DNA from: Saccharibacillus sp. O23
GTDB taxonomy: Bacteria > Bacillota > Bacilli > Paenibacillales > Paenibacillaceae
Direction: 5' to 3'
DNA: 64,000 bases
Assembly: GCF_002205895.1 (NCBI RefSeq)
Contig: NZ_NJDE01000010.1
Coordinates: forward strand, 186,001 to 250,000
A program made the position numbers and the translations under genes. The notes under the pieces were generated by a model. It did no database searches. It was not told where the DNA came from and saw nothing but the letters and a program-made list of their open reading frames with translations. Below, piece by piece: positions 34,859 through 45,444 of this stretch (position 1 is its first letter; each line of letters begins with the position of its first letter).

Positions 34859-35830
34859 TTGACAGAACAGACGAGAAGCATCAAGATTCCGCTGCATAAC
34901 GCGGGAGAAGGATTGGCCCTGTTTGGTCCGCAGGATACCTACCTCAAATTGATCGAACGGCAGTTCGACGCGCGCATCGACAGCCGCGAAGAAGAAATCG
35001 CCATCCACGGACCGCAGCAGGAAACCGATCAGTTGGAGCAGTTGTTCGACGTGCTGCTGCAATTGGTCCGCAACGGATACAATCTGACGGAACGCGACGT
35101 TCAATACGCGCTCGATCTGGCAAAAGATTTTCGCGCCGATCAGCTGCTGGACTTGTTCAAAGGAGAAATCGCCGTTACGTTTCGCGGCAAGCCGATTCGT
35201 CCGAAGACGATCGGGCAAAAACATTACATTACGACCATCAAGAAAAAAGACATCGTGTTCGGCATCGGCCCCGCCGGTACCGGCAAAACATATCTGGCCG
35301 TCGTGCTGGCCGTGACCGCGCTGAAAGAAGGATTGGTCAAACGCATCGTCTTGACCCGGCCTGCCGTCGAAGCCGGGGAAAGTCTCGGTTTCTTGCCGGG
35401 CGATCTGCAGGAGAAAGTCGATCCTTACCTGCGCCCGCTGTACGACGCGCTGTATGACGTCATGGGGACGGAACAGGTCGCCAAAGCGCTGGAACGCGGC
35501 TTGATCGAGATCGCTCCGCTTGCGTATATGCGCGGACGTACGCTCGACGATTCGTTTATCATTTTGGACGAAGCCCAGAACACCACGCCGGAGCAGATGA
35601 AGATGTTCCTGACGCGGCTCGGTTTCGGTTCGAAAATGGTCATCACCGGCGACGTGACGCAGATCGACCTGCCGCGCGGCAAAAAGTCGGGTCTGGTCGA
35701 AGCCCGTCTCGTGCTGAGCGAGATCGGCGACATCGGGTTCGTGACTTTCGCTCAAGAAGACGTCGTGCGGCATTCGCTCGTACAGAAGATTATCGTGGCT
35801 TATGAAAAGGCGGCCGAAAGCATCGAATAG
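34859..35830 (+). CDS. phoH: PhoH-family ATPase
   Basis: This 323-residue protein has an N-terminal KH-like region and a C-terminal P-loop domain. Walker A is GPAGTGKTYLAV and Walker B is FIILDEAQNTTPEQMKMFLTR; GDVTQIDLPRGKKSGL is diagnostic of PhoH. Its precise role is unclear; links to RNA metabolism with YbeY are proposed because the genes are neighbours, as here. The start is TTG with AAGGGAG upstream. A second PhoH protein, fused to a PIN domain, is encoded at 60853. Confidence 0.94.
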   Translation: MTEQTRSIKIPLHNAGEGLALFGPQDTYLKLIERQFDARIDSREEEIAIHGPQQETDQLEQLFDVLLQLVRNGYNLTERDVQYALDLAKDFRADQLLDLFKGEIAVTFRGKPIRPKTIGQKHYITTIKKKDIVFGIGPAGTGKTYLAVVLAVTALKEGLVKRIVLTRPAVEAGESLGFLPGDLQEKVDPYLRPLYDALYDVMGTEQVAKALERGLIEIAPLAYMRGRTLDDSFIILDEAQNTTPEQMKMFLTRLGFGSKMVITGDVTQIDLPRGKKSGLVEARLVLSEIGDIGFVTFAQEDVVRHSLVQKIIVAYEKAAESIE

Positions 35831-35844
35831 AAGCCGACCTGACG

Positions 35845-35880
35845 AAAGCGAAATCCCGGCAGCCGTCGGGCTTTCGCAAT
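35845..35880 (+). other. Hairpin between phoH and pgpH
   Basis: GCGAAA-CCCG pairs with CGGG-TTTCGC across about 36 bases with no T run. It could modulate expression of the downstream operon. Confidence 0.45.
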
Positions 35881-35900
35881 AATACCGGAGGTCTTTCCAT

Positions 35901-38138
35901 ATGGCTTCAAAAGAGAAGTGGAAAAGCAAAACCGATCCCAAGCTGTCCGGGTGGAAAAACAGCCGCGCCGTCAAGCTGTCGTTATTCGCGCTGCTGACGC
36001 TGATGTTCTACGTCGGCTTGGCGCCCAAGCTGCTGCCCGAGAAATACGATATTCAGGTCAATATGCCGAGCGACAAAGAAATTCTCGCTCCGGCGCAGAT
36101 TCCCAACAGCAAAGCGACGCTGCAAGCTCAAGAAGAAGCGGCCGAGAAAGTCCAGCAGATCTACCGGATCGTGCCGCTTCGCAACGACGCGCTGCTCAGT
36201 CAACTGCTCGATCGGATCGATACGCTCAATCAGGACGATCAATTGACGGAAGCGAACAAGATCGAGATTTACAAAGAAGAACTGCCGCAGAAAGTCAACC
36301 AGTTCATGGCGAACACCATTCGCAATATCGGGAATAACGGCGCTTATGCGGCGGCGCTGCTTCAAGAAGTTCGAACGCGCGTAAACGAGCAGGAATACGA
36401 TATTCCGGAAGAGACCTTCTATAAGATTCCGTCGCTTACTTCCGTGCAGATTCAGCAGATGAAAGCGGAAGCGACGGGAATCGTGTCCCGCCTGATGAGC
36501 GATCCGGTCACGGACGCCCAGACGGCTCGCGCGCAGGTGGCGGAGTTCGTCAGCCGCAGCACGTTGACCGACCGGACGTCGCGCGAAGTCGTGCAGGAAC
36601 TGATCAAGCTGTCGATTACGCCGAACCGGTTCTACGACGAGGAAGCGACCAAAGAAGCGGCGGTCGAAGCGCGCGAGAATACGGAGACGGTCTATATCGA
36701 GCAGGGCGACGTACTCGTGCAGCGAGGCGAGACGATCACGCAGGATATGTACAATCTGCTCAAAGAAAACGATATGTTGAAAACGGAAATCAATTATTGG
36801 CCGCAGTTCGGCCTGCTTCTGCTGTCCGGCTTGCTGGCTTGGGGAACGTTCCTGTTTACCCGGCAGAGCGTCGGACAATTCCAGTACAGCAATCCGCAGC
36901 TTCTGATGATCGTGCTGATCTACTTTATCATGTTGATCGCCATGCATCTGACGGCGCTCGTGCAGAGCGATACGTCGAGATACGTCGGGTATCTGGCTCC
37001 CGTCGCGATCGGCTGCACGCTGATCACGCTGCTGCTGAATAATTCTTTCGCTTATTTCAGCGCCATCATCTTCTCGATTCTGGCCAGCATCGTGCTGAAC
37101 GCGGGGCAATCGGGAAGCGGAATCTTCGATTTCCATTTCGGATTCTATACGCTGGTCGTCTCTTACGCCGCCATCTTTACGGTGCATCGCGCCAGCCAGC
37201 GTTCGACGATTCTGAAAGCCGGGATCATGGTCAGTTTGTTCGGCGCGTTAAGCGTGCTCGCGCTTGCGCTGATCGGAACGGCCGAACCGGATCGCAATAC
37301 GATCTTATATCCGGCCGCGTTCGCTTTGGCTTCCGGGCTGCTGACCGCCATTCTGGCGATCGGACTGATGCCGTTCTTCGAAGTGACGTTCGGCATCTTG
37401 TCGGCGCTTAAGCTGGTCGAACTGTCCAATCCGAACCATCCGCTGCTTCGCAAACTGTTGATCGAGACGCCGGGCACGTATCACCACAGCGTCATGGTCG
37501 GCAATTTGTCGGAAGCGGCGGCCGAAGCGATCGGAGCGAACGGGTTGTTATGCCGGGTAGGTTCGTATTATCACGATATCGGCAAGACCAAACGGCCGAG
37601 TTATTTTATCGAAAATCAGACCAATATCGAAAATCCGCACGACTCCATCGATCCGAAGCTGAGCAAGTCGATCATCATCGCCCACGCTCGCGACGGCGTC
37701 GAGATGCAGAAGGAGTATAAGCTGCCCAAGCGCATTCGCGATATCGCGGAACAGCATCACGGCACGACGTTCTTGTATTTCTTTTACCAGAAAGCGTTGA
37801 AGCAGGCGGAAGAGCGCGGCGTCGAACCCGACTTTACCGAAGCGGACTTCCGTTATCCGGGACCGAAAGCCCAATCGAAGGAAGCGGCCGTCGTCGGGAT
37901 CGCCGACAGCGTCGAAGCAGCGGTACGCTCGCTGCATAAACCGACGATCGAACAAGTCGAATCGATGATCGGCAAGATCATCAAGAGCCGTCTGGACGAT
38001 CAGCAGTTCAACGAATGCGATATCACGCTCAAAGAACTGGACGTGGTCGCCAAGACGCTCAAGGAAGCGGTAATGGGAATTTTCCACTCGCGGATCGAGT
38101 ATCCCGAAGAGGTCAAGCCCAAGACAAAGGAGAATTGA
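35901..38138 (+). CDS. pgpH: HD-domain c-di-AMP phosphodiesterase PgpH (YqfF)
   Basis: This 745-residue membrane enzyme has an N-terminal helix (about 24-44). A large extracytoplasmic 7TMR-HDED domain (about 45-295) contains the EDVLVQRGETIT-type end segment, seen as IEQGDVLVQRGETIT. Seven transmembrane helices (about 297-500) and a cytoplasmic HD domain follow. The HD domain has HHSVMVGNLSEAAAEAIG, YYHDIGKTKRP, IIAHARDGVE and EQHHGT as metal ligands. PgpH hydrolyses cyclic di-AMP, affecting osmotic and wall homeostasis. It heads the pgpH-ybeY-dgkA run. Confidence 0.95.
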   Translation: MASKEKWKSKTDPKLSGWKNSRAVKLSLFALLTLMFYVGLAPKLLPEKYDIQVNMPSDKEILAPAQIPNSKATLQAQEEAAEKVQQIYRIVPLRNDALLSQLLDRIDTLNQDDQLTEANKIEIYKEELPQKVNQFMANTIRNIGNNGAYAAALLQEVRTRVNEQEYDIPEETFYKIPSLTSVQIQQMKAEATGIVSRLMSDPVTDAQTARAQVAEFVSRSTLTDRTSREVVQELIKLSITPNRFYDEEATKEAAVEARENTETVYIEQGDVLVQRGETITQDMYNLLKENDMLKTEINYWPQFGLLLLSGLLAWGTFLFTRQSVGQFQYSNPQLLMIVLIYFIMLIAMHLTALVQSDTSRYVGYLAPVAIGCTLITLLLNNSFAYFSAIIFSILASIVLNAGQSGSGIFDFHFGFYTLVVSYAAIFTVHRASQRSTILKAGIMVSLFGALSVLALALIGTAEPDRNTILYPAAFALASGLLTAILAIGLMPFFEVTFGILSALKLVELSNPNHPLLRKLLIETPGTYHHSVMVGNLSEAAAEAIGANGLLCRVGSYYHDIGKTKRPSYFIENQTNIENPHDSIDPKLSKSIIIAHARDGVEMQKEYKLPKRIRDIAEQHHGTTFLYFFYQKALKQAEERGVEPDFTEADFRYPGPKAQSKEAAVVGIADSVEAAVRSLHKPTIEQVESMIGKIIKSRLDDQQFNECDITLKELDVVAKTLKEAVMGIFHSRIEYPEEVKPKTKEN

Positions 38139-38141
38139 AGC

Positions 38142-38647
38142 ATGAGTTTGCGACTGGAATGGAGCAACGAACAAGAAGGTTACGAAATCGGGGAAGCGCT
38201 CGTCGGGCAGCTGCATAAGCTGCTCGAGACGGCCGGCCAAGCGGAAGGGGTAACGGAAGGCGAAGTGGCGCTTACCTTCGTCGACGACGAAGAAATCCAC
38301 CGCTTGAACAAAGAATTCCGCAATATCGACCGTCCGACCGACGTCCTGTCGTTCGCGATGCGCGAGTCGGCGGGCGACGAGCCGGAGATCACGTACGAGA
38401 TCGAAGAAGGCGAAGACGCGGAATTCGGCCCCGAATTGGACGAAATGTTGGGCGATATCATTATCTCCGTGCCGCGCGCGATCGCGCAGAGCGAAGACTA
38501 CGGCCATTCGGTCGAGCGGGAGATCGGGTTCCTTTTCGTCCACGGATTTCTGCATCTGCTCGGCTACGACCATCAGACGCCGGAAGACGAAGCGGTGATG
38601 ATGGGCAAACAGGAAGCCGCGCTTCAGCAAATCGGGCTGACGCGCTG

Positions 38648-38648
<1 letters not shown>
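38142..38648 (+). CDS. ybeY: rRNA maturation endoribonuclease YbeY
   Basis: This 168-residue metalloprotein has the zinc motif [11 protein letters not shown] (H-x3-H-x5-H) at about residues 131-141. The conserved [19 protein letters not shown] is also present. YbeY functions in 16S rRNA 3' maturation and ribosome quality control. A short acidic insertion ([20 protein letters not shown]) precedes MLGDIIIS. It starts three bases after pgpH, and its stop overlaps the dgkA start. Confidence 0.95.
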
Positions 38649-39626
<978 letters not shown>

Positions 39627-39693
39627 ATTCGTAAGCAACGACTCGAATCCATCGAGGATCGACAGGGCATAAGACATCAAGAGGAGGAATAAG

Positions 39694-40599
39694 ATGGTCA
39701 GCAAAAAAGGCTTCAAATCCGGATTCGTCGCGATCGTCGGACGGCCGAACGTCGGCAAATCGACGCTGATGAATCAGATCATCGGGCAGAAGATCGCGAT
39801 CATGTCCGATAAACCGCAGACGACTCGCAACAAAATCCACGGGGTCTATACGGACGAAAACAAACAAATCGTATTCTTGGATACGCCGGGGATTCACAAA
39901 CGCCAGTCCAAGCTCGGCGATTTCATGAATACGACGGCTCTGAACACGCTGGGCGAAGTCGAAGCGGCGCTGTTTCTGGTCGACGCTTCCGAAGGTATCG
40001 GCGGCGGAGACCGCTATATCATCGAACAGCTCGGCAAGATCAAGACGCCGGTGTTCCTGATTCTGAACAAGATCGATCTGATCGAACCGGAAGCGCTGCT
40101 TCCGCTGATCGAGACGTACCGCAAACTGTACGAGTTCGCGGAGATCGTGCCGATCTCGGCCAAGCTGGGCAGCAACGTCAATACGCTGATGGAACAACTG
40201 GGCAAATACTTGCCGGAAGGTCCGCAGTATTATCCGGAAGACCAGATCACGGATCACCCGGAGCAGTTCGTCATCGCCGAACTGATTCGCGAAAAGATTC
40301 TTCAGATGACCCGCGAAGAAGTGCCGCATTCCATCGCCGTGACCATCGAAGACATGAAGGTACAGGAGAACGGCATCGTATACGTGGGCGCCGTGATCTT
40401 CGTGGAACGCGATTCGCAGAAAGGGATCGTGATCGGCAAACAGGGCGTCATGCTGAAGGAAGTCGGCAAGCGCGCGCGTCAGGACATCGAGAACCTGCTC
40501 GGTTCGAAGATTTTCTTGGAGCTGTGGGTCAAGGTCAAAAAGGACTGGCGCAACCAAGACCGCGTACTGCGCGATCTGGGCTTCCACCGGGACGCCTAG
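39694..40599 (+). CDS. era: GTPase Era
   Basis: This 301-residue GTPase has G1 [10 protein letters not shown]3 DTPGIH, G4 NKID and G5 SA(K), then a C-terminal KH domain with [41 protein letters not shown]. Era assists 30S assembly by binding the 3' end of 16S rRNA. AGGAGGAAT precedes the ATG. recO begins at the base after its stop. The small gene yqzL, found between era and recO in B. subtilis, is absent. Confidence 0.97.
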   Translation: MVSKKGFKSGFVAIVGRPNVGKSTLMNQIIGQKIAIMSDKPQTTRNKIHGVYTDENKQIVFLDTPGIHKRQSKLGDFMNTTALNTLGEVEAALFLVDASEGIGGGDRYIIEQLGKIKTPVFLILNKIDLIEPEALLPLIETYRKLYEFAEIVPISAKLGSNVNTLMEQLGKYLPEGPQYYPEDQITDHPEQFVIAELIREKILQMTREEVPHSIAVTIEDMKVQENGIVYVGAVIFVERDSQKGIVIGKQGVMLKEVGKRARQDIENLLGSKIFLELWVKVKKDWRNQDRVLRDLGFHRDA

Positions 40600-41358
40600 A
40601 TGCTGTACCGTCTCGAAGGAATCGTCATCCGGGCGATGGACTACGGGGAGACGAACAAGATCATTACGCTCTGCACGCAGACGCACGGCAAGATCGGCGT
40701 GCTCGTTCGTGGAGCCAAGAAGGTCAAAAGCCGCCATGCTTCGCTGACCGAACCTTTTACGTACGGCGTGTTCAGCTTTTTTCGGGGCGGAAGCGGCCTC
40801 GGCACGCTGAACGACGGCGAGATCTACGAATCCAATCATAAATTGCGCGAAGATCTGATGCTGGCCGCTTACGGAGCGTATGCTTGCGAGTTGATCGATC
40901 GGGGGCTGCACGACGAAGACACGGGCAACTTCTGGTTCGAACAGCTGCTGGCTTTTCTGAACGGGATGCGCGAAGGCAAAGATCCGGAAGTCATGATGCG
41001 GTTGTTCGAGATGAAGATGCTCCAAGCGGCCGGTTACGGTCCGGAACTGGAGATCTGTTCGGCCAGCCAGCGTCCGGTCGAAGGCGATGCGTTTATCAGC
41101 CCGAGGCTCGGCGGCGTGCTCAGCGTGCCGTTTCGCGCCGCCGACCCTTATGCCGTGCATGTCAGCGCCCGGGCGCTGTCGCTGCTTCGGGTCTTCGCCA
41201 AGTTGGATCTGCGGCGTCTGGGCAACGTGGACGTCAAACCCGAGACCAAAGCGGAACTCAAAAACGTGATGGAAGCTTTGATGCGCGAGCATGTCGGCAC
41301 CAACTTCAAATCCAAACGTTTCCTCGACCAGATGGAGAACTACGGCTTTGACAAATAA
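40600..41358 (+). CDS. recO: DNA repair protein RecO
   Basis: This 252-residue protein has the N-terminal OB fold (YRLEGIVIRAMDYGETNKIITLCTQTHGKIGVLVRGAKKVKSR region) and a helical C-terminal domain. RecO loads RecA with RecR and anneals strands. The usual zinc-finger cysteines are mostly missing: only EICSASQRPV remains where CxxC is common. It starts immediately after era. The -35 box of the glyQS promoter lies over its last codons. Confidence 0.93.
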   Translation: MLYRLEGIVIRAMDYGETNKIITLCTQTHGKIGVLVRGAKKVKSRHASLTEPFTYGVFSFFRGGSGLGTLNDGEIYESNHKLREDLMLAAYGAYACELIDRGLHDEDTGNFWFEQLLAFLNGMREGKDPEVMMRLFEMKMLQAAGYGPELEICSASQRPVEGDAFISPRLGGVLSVPFRAADPYAVHVSARALSLLRVFAKLDLRRLGNVDVKPETKAELKNVMEALMREHVGTNFKSKRFLDQMENYGFDK

Positions 41359-41376
41359 GGCGGTCCGTCTTACAAT
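41348..41376 (+). promoter_or_regulatory. Promoter of the glyQS T-box transcript
   Basis: TTGACA (41348-41353), 17 bases, TACAAT (41371-41376). The -35 box overlaps the end of recO. Confidence 0.75.
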
Positions 41377-41382
41377 AAAGGA

Positions 41383-41680
41383 ACATTGCTGAAAGTTGCG
41401 TTAAAGCGTTGAACGGAAAGCATGCGGACGTTTTTTTTCGGACCAGTGAGCAGCGATTCGGGGAGAGTGCAAGCCCGGCAGGTCGGATTCCGTATGCATA
41501 GGCATTTCCCGGAGCTGGCGCGGCATGAAGCGTTCGGAAAAGAGGAATGCGGCCTTGCCGGAGACGGCTTCGCATTCAAGTAGGGTGGAACCGCGGGGTG
41601 TTAAAGGTATCGCAGATGCCTGAATTGACTCTCGTCCCTACGTCTGTCCAATCAGGCGTAAGGATGGGGGTTTTTTGCGT
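41383..41680 (+). promoter_or_regulatory. T-box leader controlling glyQS
   Basis: The leader contains the T-box sequence AGGGTGGAACCGCG (41582-41595), which pairs with the tRNA acceptor end. The base of stem I is GCATGCGGA (41420-41428) with TCCGTATGC (41489-41497). The terminator is CCCTACGTCTG pairing with CAGGCGTAAGG, then TTTTTT (about 41636-41676). Uncharged tRNA-Gly is expected to favour read-through. Several GGN triplets occur near 41476-41487, so the specifier could not be fixed. It fills the recO-glyQ gap. Confidence 0.95.
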
Positions 41681-41730
41681 GCAAAAACTCCGTCCGATCA
41701 GCCGATCATTATCGCAAAGGGGTGCTCCAA

Positions 41731-42612
41731 ATGAATTTTCAAACCATGATCCTGACGCTTCAGCAGTTCTGGGCGGAACAAGGATGCATCAACGCGCAGC
41801 CGTACGATACGGAAAAAGGCGCGGGCACGATGAACCCGATGACGTACCTGCGCTCGCTCGGCCCCGAGCCGTGGAAAGTGGCTTACGTCGAACCTTCCCG
41901 CCGTCCTTCCGACGGTCGTTACGGCGAGAACCCGAACCGGTTGTACCAGCATCACCAATTCCAAGTCATCATCAAGCCTTCCCCCGACAATATTCAAGAA
42001 TTGTATCTGGAGAGCTTGAAAGCGCTCGGCGTCGATCCGCTGATTCACGACATTCGGTTCGTCGAAGACAACTGGGAGAATCCGACGCTCGGCTGCGCGG
42101 GACTCGGTTGGGAAGTGTGGTTGGACGGCATGGAAATCACGCAGTTTACGTATTTCCAACAGGTCGGCGGTCTCGAAACGAATCCGGTCGCGGTCGAGAT
42201 CACGTACGGCATGGAACGTCTGGCTTCCTATATTCAAGATAAAGAGAACGTGTTCGAGCTGGAATACGTCAAAGGCATGACCTACGGCGACGTTTATCAT
42301 CAAGCGGAATACGAGCATTCCAAATACACGTTCGAATTGTCCGACGTGAAGATGCTGTTCACCCTGTTCAACATGTACGAGCAGGAAGCGGCGCGCGCAA
42401 TGAACGAAGGCCTTGTTTTCCCGGCGTACGACTACGTGCTCAAATGTTCCCACACGTTCAACCTGCTCGACGCGCGCGGCGCGATCAGCGTGACGGAACG
42501 TACGGGCTATATTACACGGGTGCGCAATCTGGCCCGCAAAGTCGCGGCGACTTACGTCGAAGAGCGCGAGAAGCTCGGCTTCCCGCTGATCAAGAAAGGA
42601 GAGGAAGCCTAA
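41731..42612 (+). CDS. glyQ: Glycyl-tRNA synthetase alpha subunit
   Basis: This 293-residue catalytic subunit of the bacterial alpha2beta2 GlyRS contains [34 protein letters not shown]. It also has [30 protein letters not shown], which is class II motif 2. An in-frame GTG lies three codons upstream, but ATG 41731 agrees with the family N-terminus and with AAAGGGGTG. Expression is governed by the upstream T-box. The stop overlaps the glyS start (TAATG). Confidence 0.96.
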   Translation: MNFQTMILTLQQFWAEQGCINAQPYDTEKGAGTMNPMTYLRSLGPEPWKVAYVEPSRRPSDGRYGENPNRLYQHHQFQVIIKPSPDNIQELYLESLKALGVDPLIHDIRFVEDNWENPTLGCAGLGWEVWLDGMEITQFTYFQQVGGLETNPVAVEITYGMERLASYIQDKENVFELEYVKGMTYGDVYHQAEYEHSKYTFELSDVKMLFTLFNMYEQEAARAMNEGLVFPAYDYVLKCSHTFNLLDARGAISVTERTGYITRVRNLARKVAATYVEEREKLGFPLIKKGEEA

Positions 42613-44708
42613 TGGCAAAAGATCTGCTGCTGGAGATCGGACTGGAAGAGGTGCCGGCTCGCTTCCTGCGCGCGGCGATGAACCAACTGCGCGAGAAAAC
42701 GGAAAAATGGTTGGACGCTTCGCGTCTGAGTTACGATAAAGTCGAAGCTTACGCAACGCCTCGCCGTCTGGTCGTATTGGCTCGCGGCGTCGCGGAAAAA
42801 CAAGACGACGTGAACGAAGAAGTCAAAGGCCCTTCGCGCAAAATCGCGGTGGACGCGAACGGCGAATGGACCAAAGCGGCGCTCGGATTCGCCCGCAGCC
42901 AAGGCGTGGACGCCGGCGACTTCACGTTCAAAGAATTGGCGGGCGTCGAGTACATCTACGCGACCAAAAGCCTGAACGGACAAGAGACGTCTTCGCTGCT
43001 GCCGGAAGGTCTCAAAAGCATCATCACGTCGATGACGTTCCCGAAAAATATGCGTTGGGGCGCTTACGATTTCAAATTCATTCGTCCGATCCGTTGGATG
43101 GTCGCTTTGTTCGGCGAAGAGATCGTGCCGTTCGAGATTACGGACGTCGAGACGGGCCGCGTATCGCGCGGACATCGTTTCTTGGGCGGCGAAACGTCGA
43201 TCGCCTCGGCGGCCGATTACGCCGAAGCGCTGCGCGCCCAGCACGTGCTGGTGGACGTGGAAGAGCGCGAAGCGCTGATCCTGAAGCAAATTCGCGAGCT
43301 GGCCGAAGAGAAAAGCTGGAATATCCAGATCAAAGACGATCTGCTCGAAGAGGTATTGTTCCTCGTCGAGACGCCGACGGCGCTGTTCGGCACGTTCGAA
43401 GAATCTTTCTTGAACATTCCGCAGGACGTGCTGATCACTTCGATGAGAGAACATCAACGCTACTTCCCGGTACTGGACGCGCAAGGCAAGCTGCTGCCGT
43501 TCTTCGTGACGGTCCGCAACGGCGACGCCAGATCGCTGGACGTCATCGCCAAAGGCAACGAGAAAGTGCTGCGCGCCCGTCTGTCGGACGCCAAGTTCTT
43601 CTACGAAGAAGACCAGAAGGTGCAAATCAAGGACTTCCTGTCCAAGCTCGAGACCGTCGTATTCCACGAAGAACTGGGCAGCACCGGCGATAAAGTGCGC
43701 CGTATTCGTCAAACGGCGGACAAGATCGCCGAGCTGTTGAATCTGGACAGCGAAGACGCGCAGGACGTCAGCCGCGCGGCCGACATCTGCAAGTTCGACC
43801 TCGTAACGCAGATGGTGTACGAGTTCCCCGAACTGCAAGGCGTCATGGGCGAAGACTACGCGCGTAAAGCCGGAGAGAAAGAATCCGTCGCGCGCGCCGT
43901 GTTCGAACATTATCAACCGCGCTTCGCGGGCGAATCCGTACCGGCTTCCATCGTGGGCTCGGTCGTCAGCCTCGCGGACAAGATGGACGCGATCGTCGGA
44001 TTCTTCGGCATCGGCATCATTCCGACCGGCTCGCAGGACCCTTACGCGCTGCGCCGCCAAGCGGCCGGCATCGTGCAGATTCTGCTCGATCACAAGCTGG
44101 ATCTGACGCTGGACCGATTGTTCGATCTGTCGATCGCGGTTCACGAACAGGCGGGCAACCTCAAGCGTTCGGCGGAAGAAGTCCGCAAAGACCTGAACGA
44201 CTTCTTCGAACTGCGCGTCAAAAAGCTGCTGTCCGACGATCTGCGTTACGACGTGGTGGACGCGGTCATCGCGGCCGGATTCGGCGATATTCCGGCAGTC
44301 GTGTCGCGCGGCGAGGCCTTGATGAAAGCCGTGCGCGAAGACGCGACCTTCAAAGAAACGGCGGATTCGTTCACGCGGACGAGCAACTTGGCCGCGAAAG
44401 CCGATTCGCGCGAAGTGAATCCGGAGCTGTTCGAAGGCGAGCCGGAACGCGAGCTGTTCGAATCTTGGCAGCTGCTGCACGGTCAGCAGGAGACTTGGGC
44501 TTATGCCGAAGAAGAAGGTCACATGAGCGCGGCCGAAGCGGAACTGACGGCGCTGGCAGGTCTCAAGCAGCCGATTACGACGTTCTTCGATCGGGTAATG
44601 GTAATGGCGGAGGACGAGAAAGTACGCGCCAACCGTCTGGCGCTGCTTGCCGCGATCGACGGCGATCTGAAGCGATTTGCCGACTTCGGCAAACTGGTTT
44701 GGCAGTAA
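42612..44708 (+). CDS. glyS: Glycyl-tRNA synthetase beta subunit
   Basis: This 698-residue tRNA-binding subunit starts AKDLLLEIGLEEVPARFLRAAMNQL. It has GPSRKIAVDANGEWTKAALGFARSQGV and the HD-like domain with HYQPRFAGESVPASIVGSVVSLADKMDAIVGFFGIG. A helical anticodon-binding C-terminus ends the protein. ATG 42612 overlaps glyQ by one base. In many Bacillales ccpN and a pyruvate dikinase regulatory gene follow; here yqxD follows directly. Confidence 0.96.
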   Translation: MAKDLLLEIGLEEVPARFLRAAMNQLREKTEKWLDASRLSYDKVEAYATPRRLVVLARGVAEKQDDVNEEVKGPSRKIAVDANGEWTKAALGFARSQGVDAGDFTFKELAGVEYIYATKSLNGQETSSLLPEGLKSIITSMTFPKNMRWGAYDFKFIRPIRWMVALFGEEIVPFEITDVETGRVSRGHRFLGGETSIASAADYAEALRAQHVLVDVEEREALILKQIRELAEEKSWNIQIKDDLLEEVLFLVETPTALFGTFEESFLNIPQDVLITSMREHQRYFPVLDAQGKLLPFFVTVRNGDARSLDVIAKGNEKVLRARLSDAKFFYEEDQKVQIKDFLSKLETVVFHEELGSTGDKVRRIRQTADKIAELLNLDSEDAQDVSRAADICKFDLVTQMVYEFPELQGVMGEDYARKAGEKESVARAVFEHYQPRFAGESVPASIVGSVVSLADKMDAIVGFFGIGIIPTGSQDPYALRRQAAGIVQILLDHKLDLTLDRLFDLSIAVHEQAGNLKRSAEEVRKDLNDFFELRVKKLLSDDLRYDVVDAVIAAGFGDIPAVVSRGEALMKAVREDATFKETADSFTRTSNLAAKADSREVNPELFEGEPERELFESWQLLHGQQETWAYAEEEGHMSAAEAELTALAGLKQPITTFFDRVMVMAEDEKVRANRLALLAAIDGDLKRFADFGKLVWQ

Positions 44709-44936
44709 GCGAGAAGGTTCGCGTACGCCGCTTATAATAAACAACGATACGGAATCTTTCCCGCACAGAGAGCAGGACCGGCCGAAACAGAGACGTCGGA
44801 GCATGTGTTTCTCTTTCTACTTCGAAGAGGGCGGGCGCGCAAAGCGTCCCTCTCCTTGTCGGCGGGCAAAGTTCCGTTTTTCGCATAGGATCGATGCGGC
44901 GCGGAACAAGGCTTCGCGCGATCAGGAGGAGGATGC
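44709..44936 (+). other. glyS-yqxD spacer
   Basis: A lone TATAAT (44733-44738) lacks a -35 partner. A hairpin AGAGGG-CG with CG-T-CCCTCT lies near 44826-44855. No gene or clear terminator was found. Confidence 0.35.
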
Positions 44937-45407
44937 ATGGAAGCGGCCGATACGGGAATGAGAATTCTGGTCGACGCCGATGCTTGCCCGGTCAAGGAAG
45001 AGATCAAAAAAGTTGCCGGGAAAACCGGCGTGCCGGTGATCATGGTTTCTTCTTACGACCATGTGCTTCGCGAAGAAGAAGGCGTTCGGGTCGTGCGGGT
45101 CGATCGCGGAAAAGAAAGCGCGGATCTGTACATCGCGAATCATCTTCGAGCGGGCGATCTGGTTATTACCCAAGATTACGGGCTTGCCGCATTGGTATTG
45201 GCCAAGCGGGCTTACGCGCTGTCGGAACGCGGAATCGTGTACGATTCGGAGAATATCGAATTTCTGCTCGACCGCCGGCATATCAGCGCGAAAGTGCGCC
45301 GCGGAGGCGGAAAAACGAAAGGTCCGAAAAAGTTTACGGCGGAAGATCGGGCGACATTCGTCGAAAAATGTTTAAAACTTTTATATGAATTGCAGGAGAA
45401 GCTTTGA
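44937..45407 (+). CDS. YaiI/YqxD family protein (DUF188)
   Basis: This 156-residue protein has the family signature ILVDADACPVKEEI at the start, VSSYDHVL, DLVITQDYGLAALVLAKRAYAL and the C-terminal ARxRRGG-like HISAKVRRGGGKTKGPKKFT. The fold is thought to be PIN-like with conserved acidic residues, but activity is unproven. It precedes dnaG exactly as yqxD does in B. subtilis. ATG follows AGGAGGAGG. Confidence 0.92.
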   Translation: MEAADTGMRILVDADACPVKEEIKKVAGKTGVPVIMVSSYDHVLREEEGVRVVRVDRGKESADLYIANHLRAGDLVITQDYGLAALVLAKRAYALSERGIVYDSENIEFLLDRRHISAKVRRGGGKTKGPKKFTAEDRATFVEKCLKLLYELQEKL

Positions 45408-45444
45408 ATACAGCGAATATTATTCTCATTAGAAGGTGGTTAAC

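Noticed and set aside
40600-41358. Possible broken recO because most zinc-finger cysteines are missing.
   Set aside because: The frame is intact, of normal length, and many Gram-positive RecO proteins vary at these cysteines.
41420-41497. Assigning an exact glycine specifier codon in the T-box stem I.
   Set aside because: Several GGN triplets lie close together and the fold could not be computed, so no single one is defensible.
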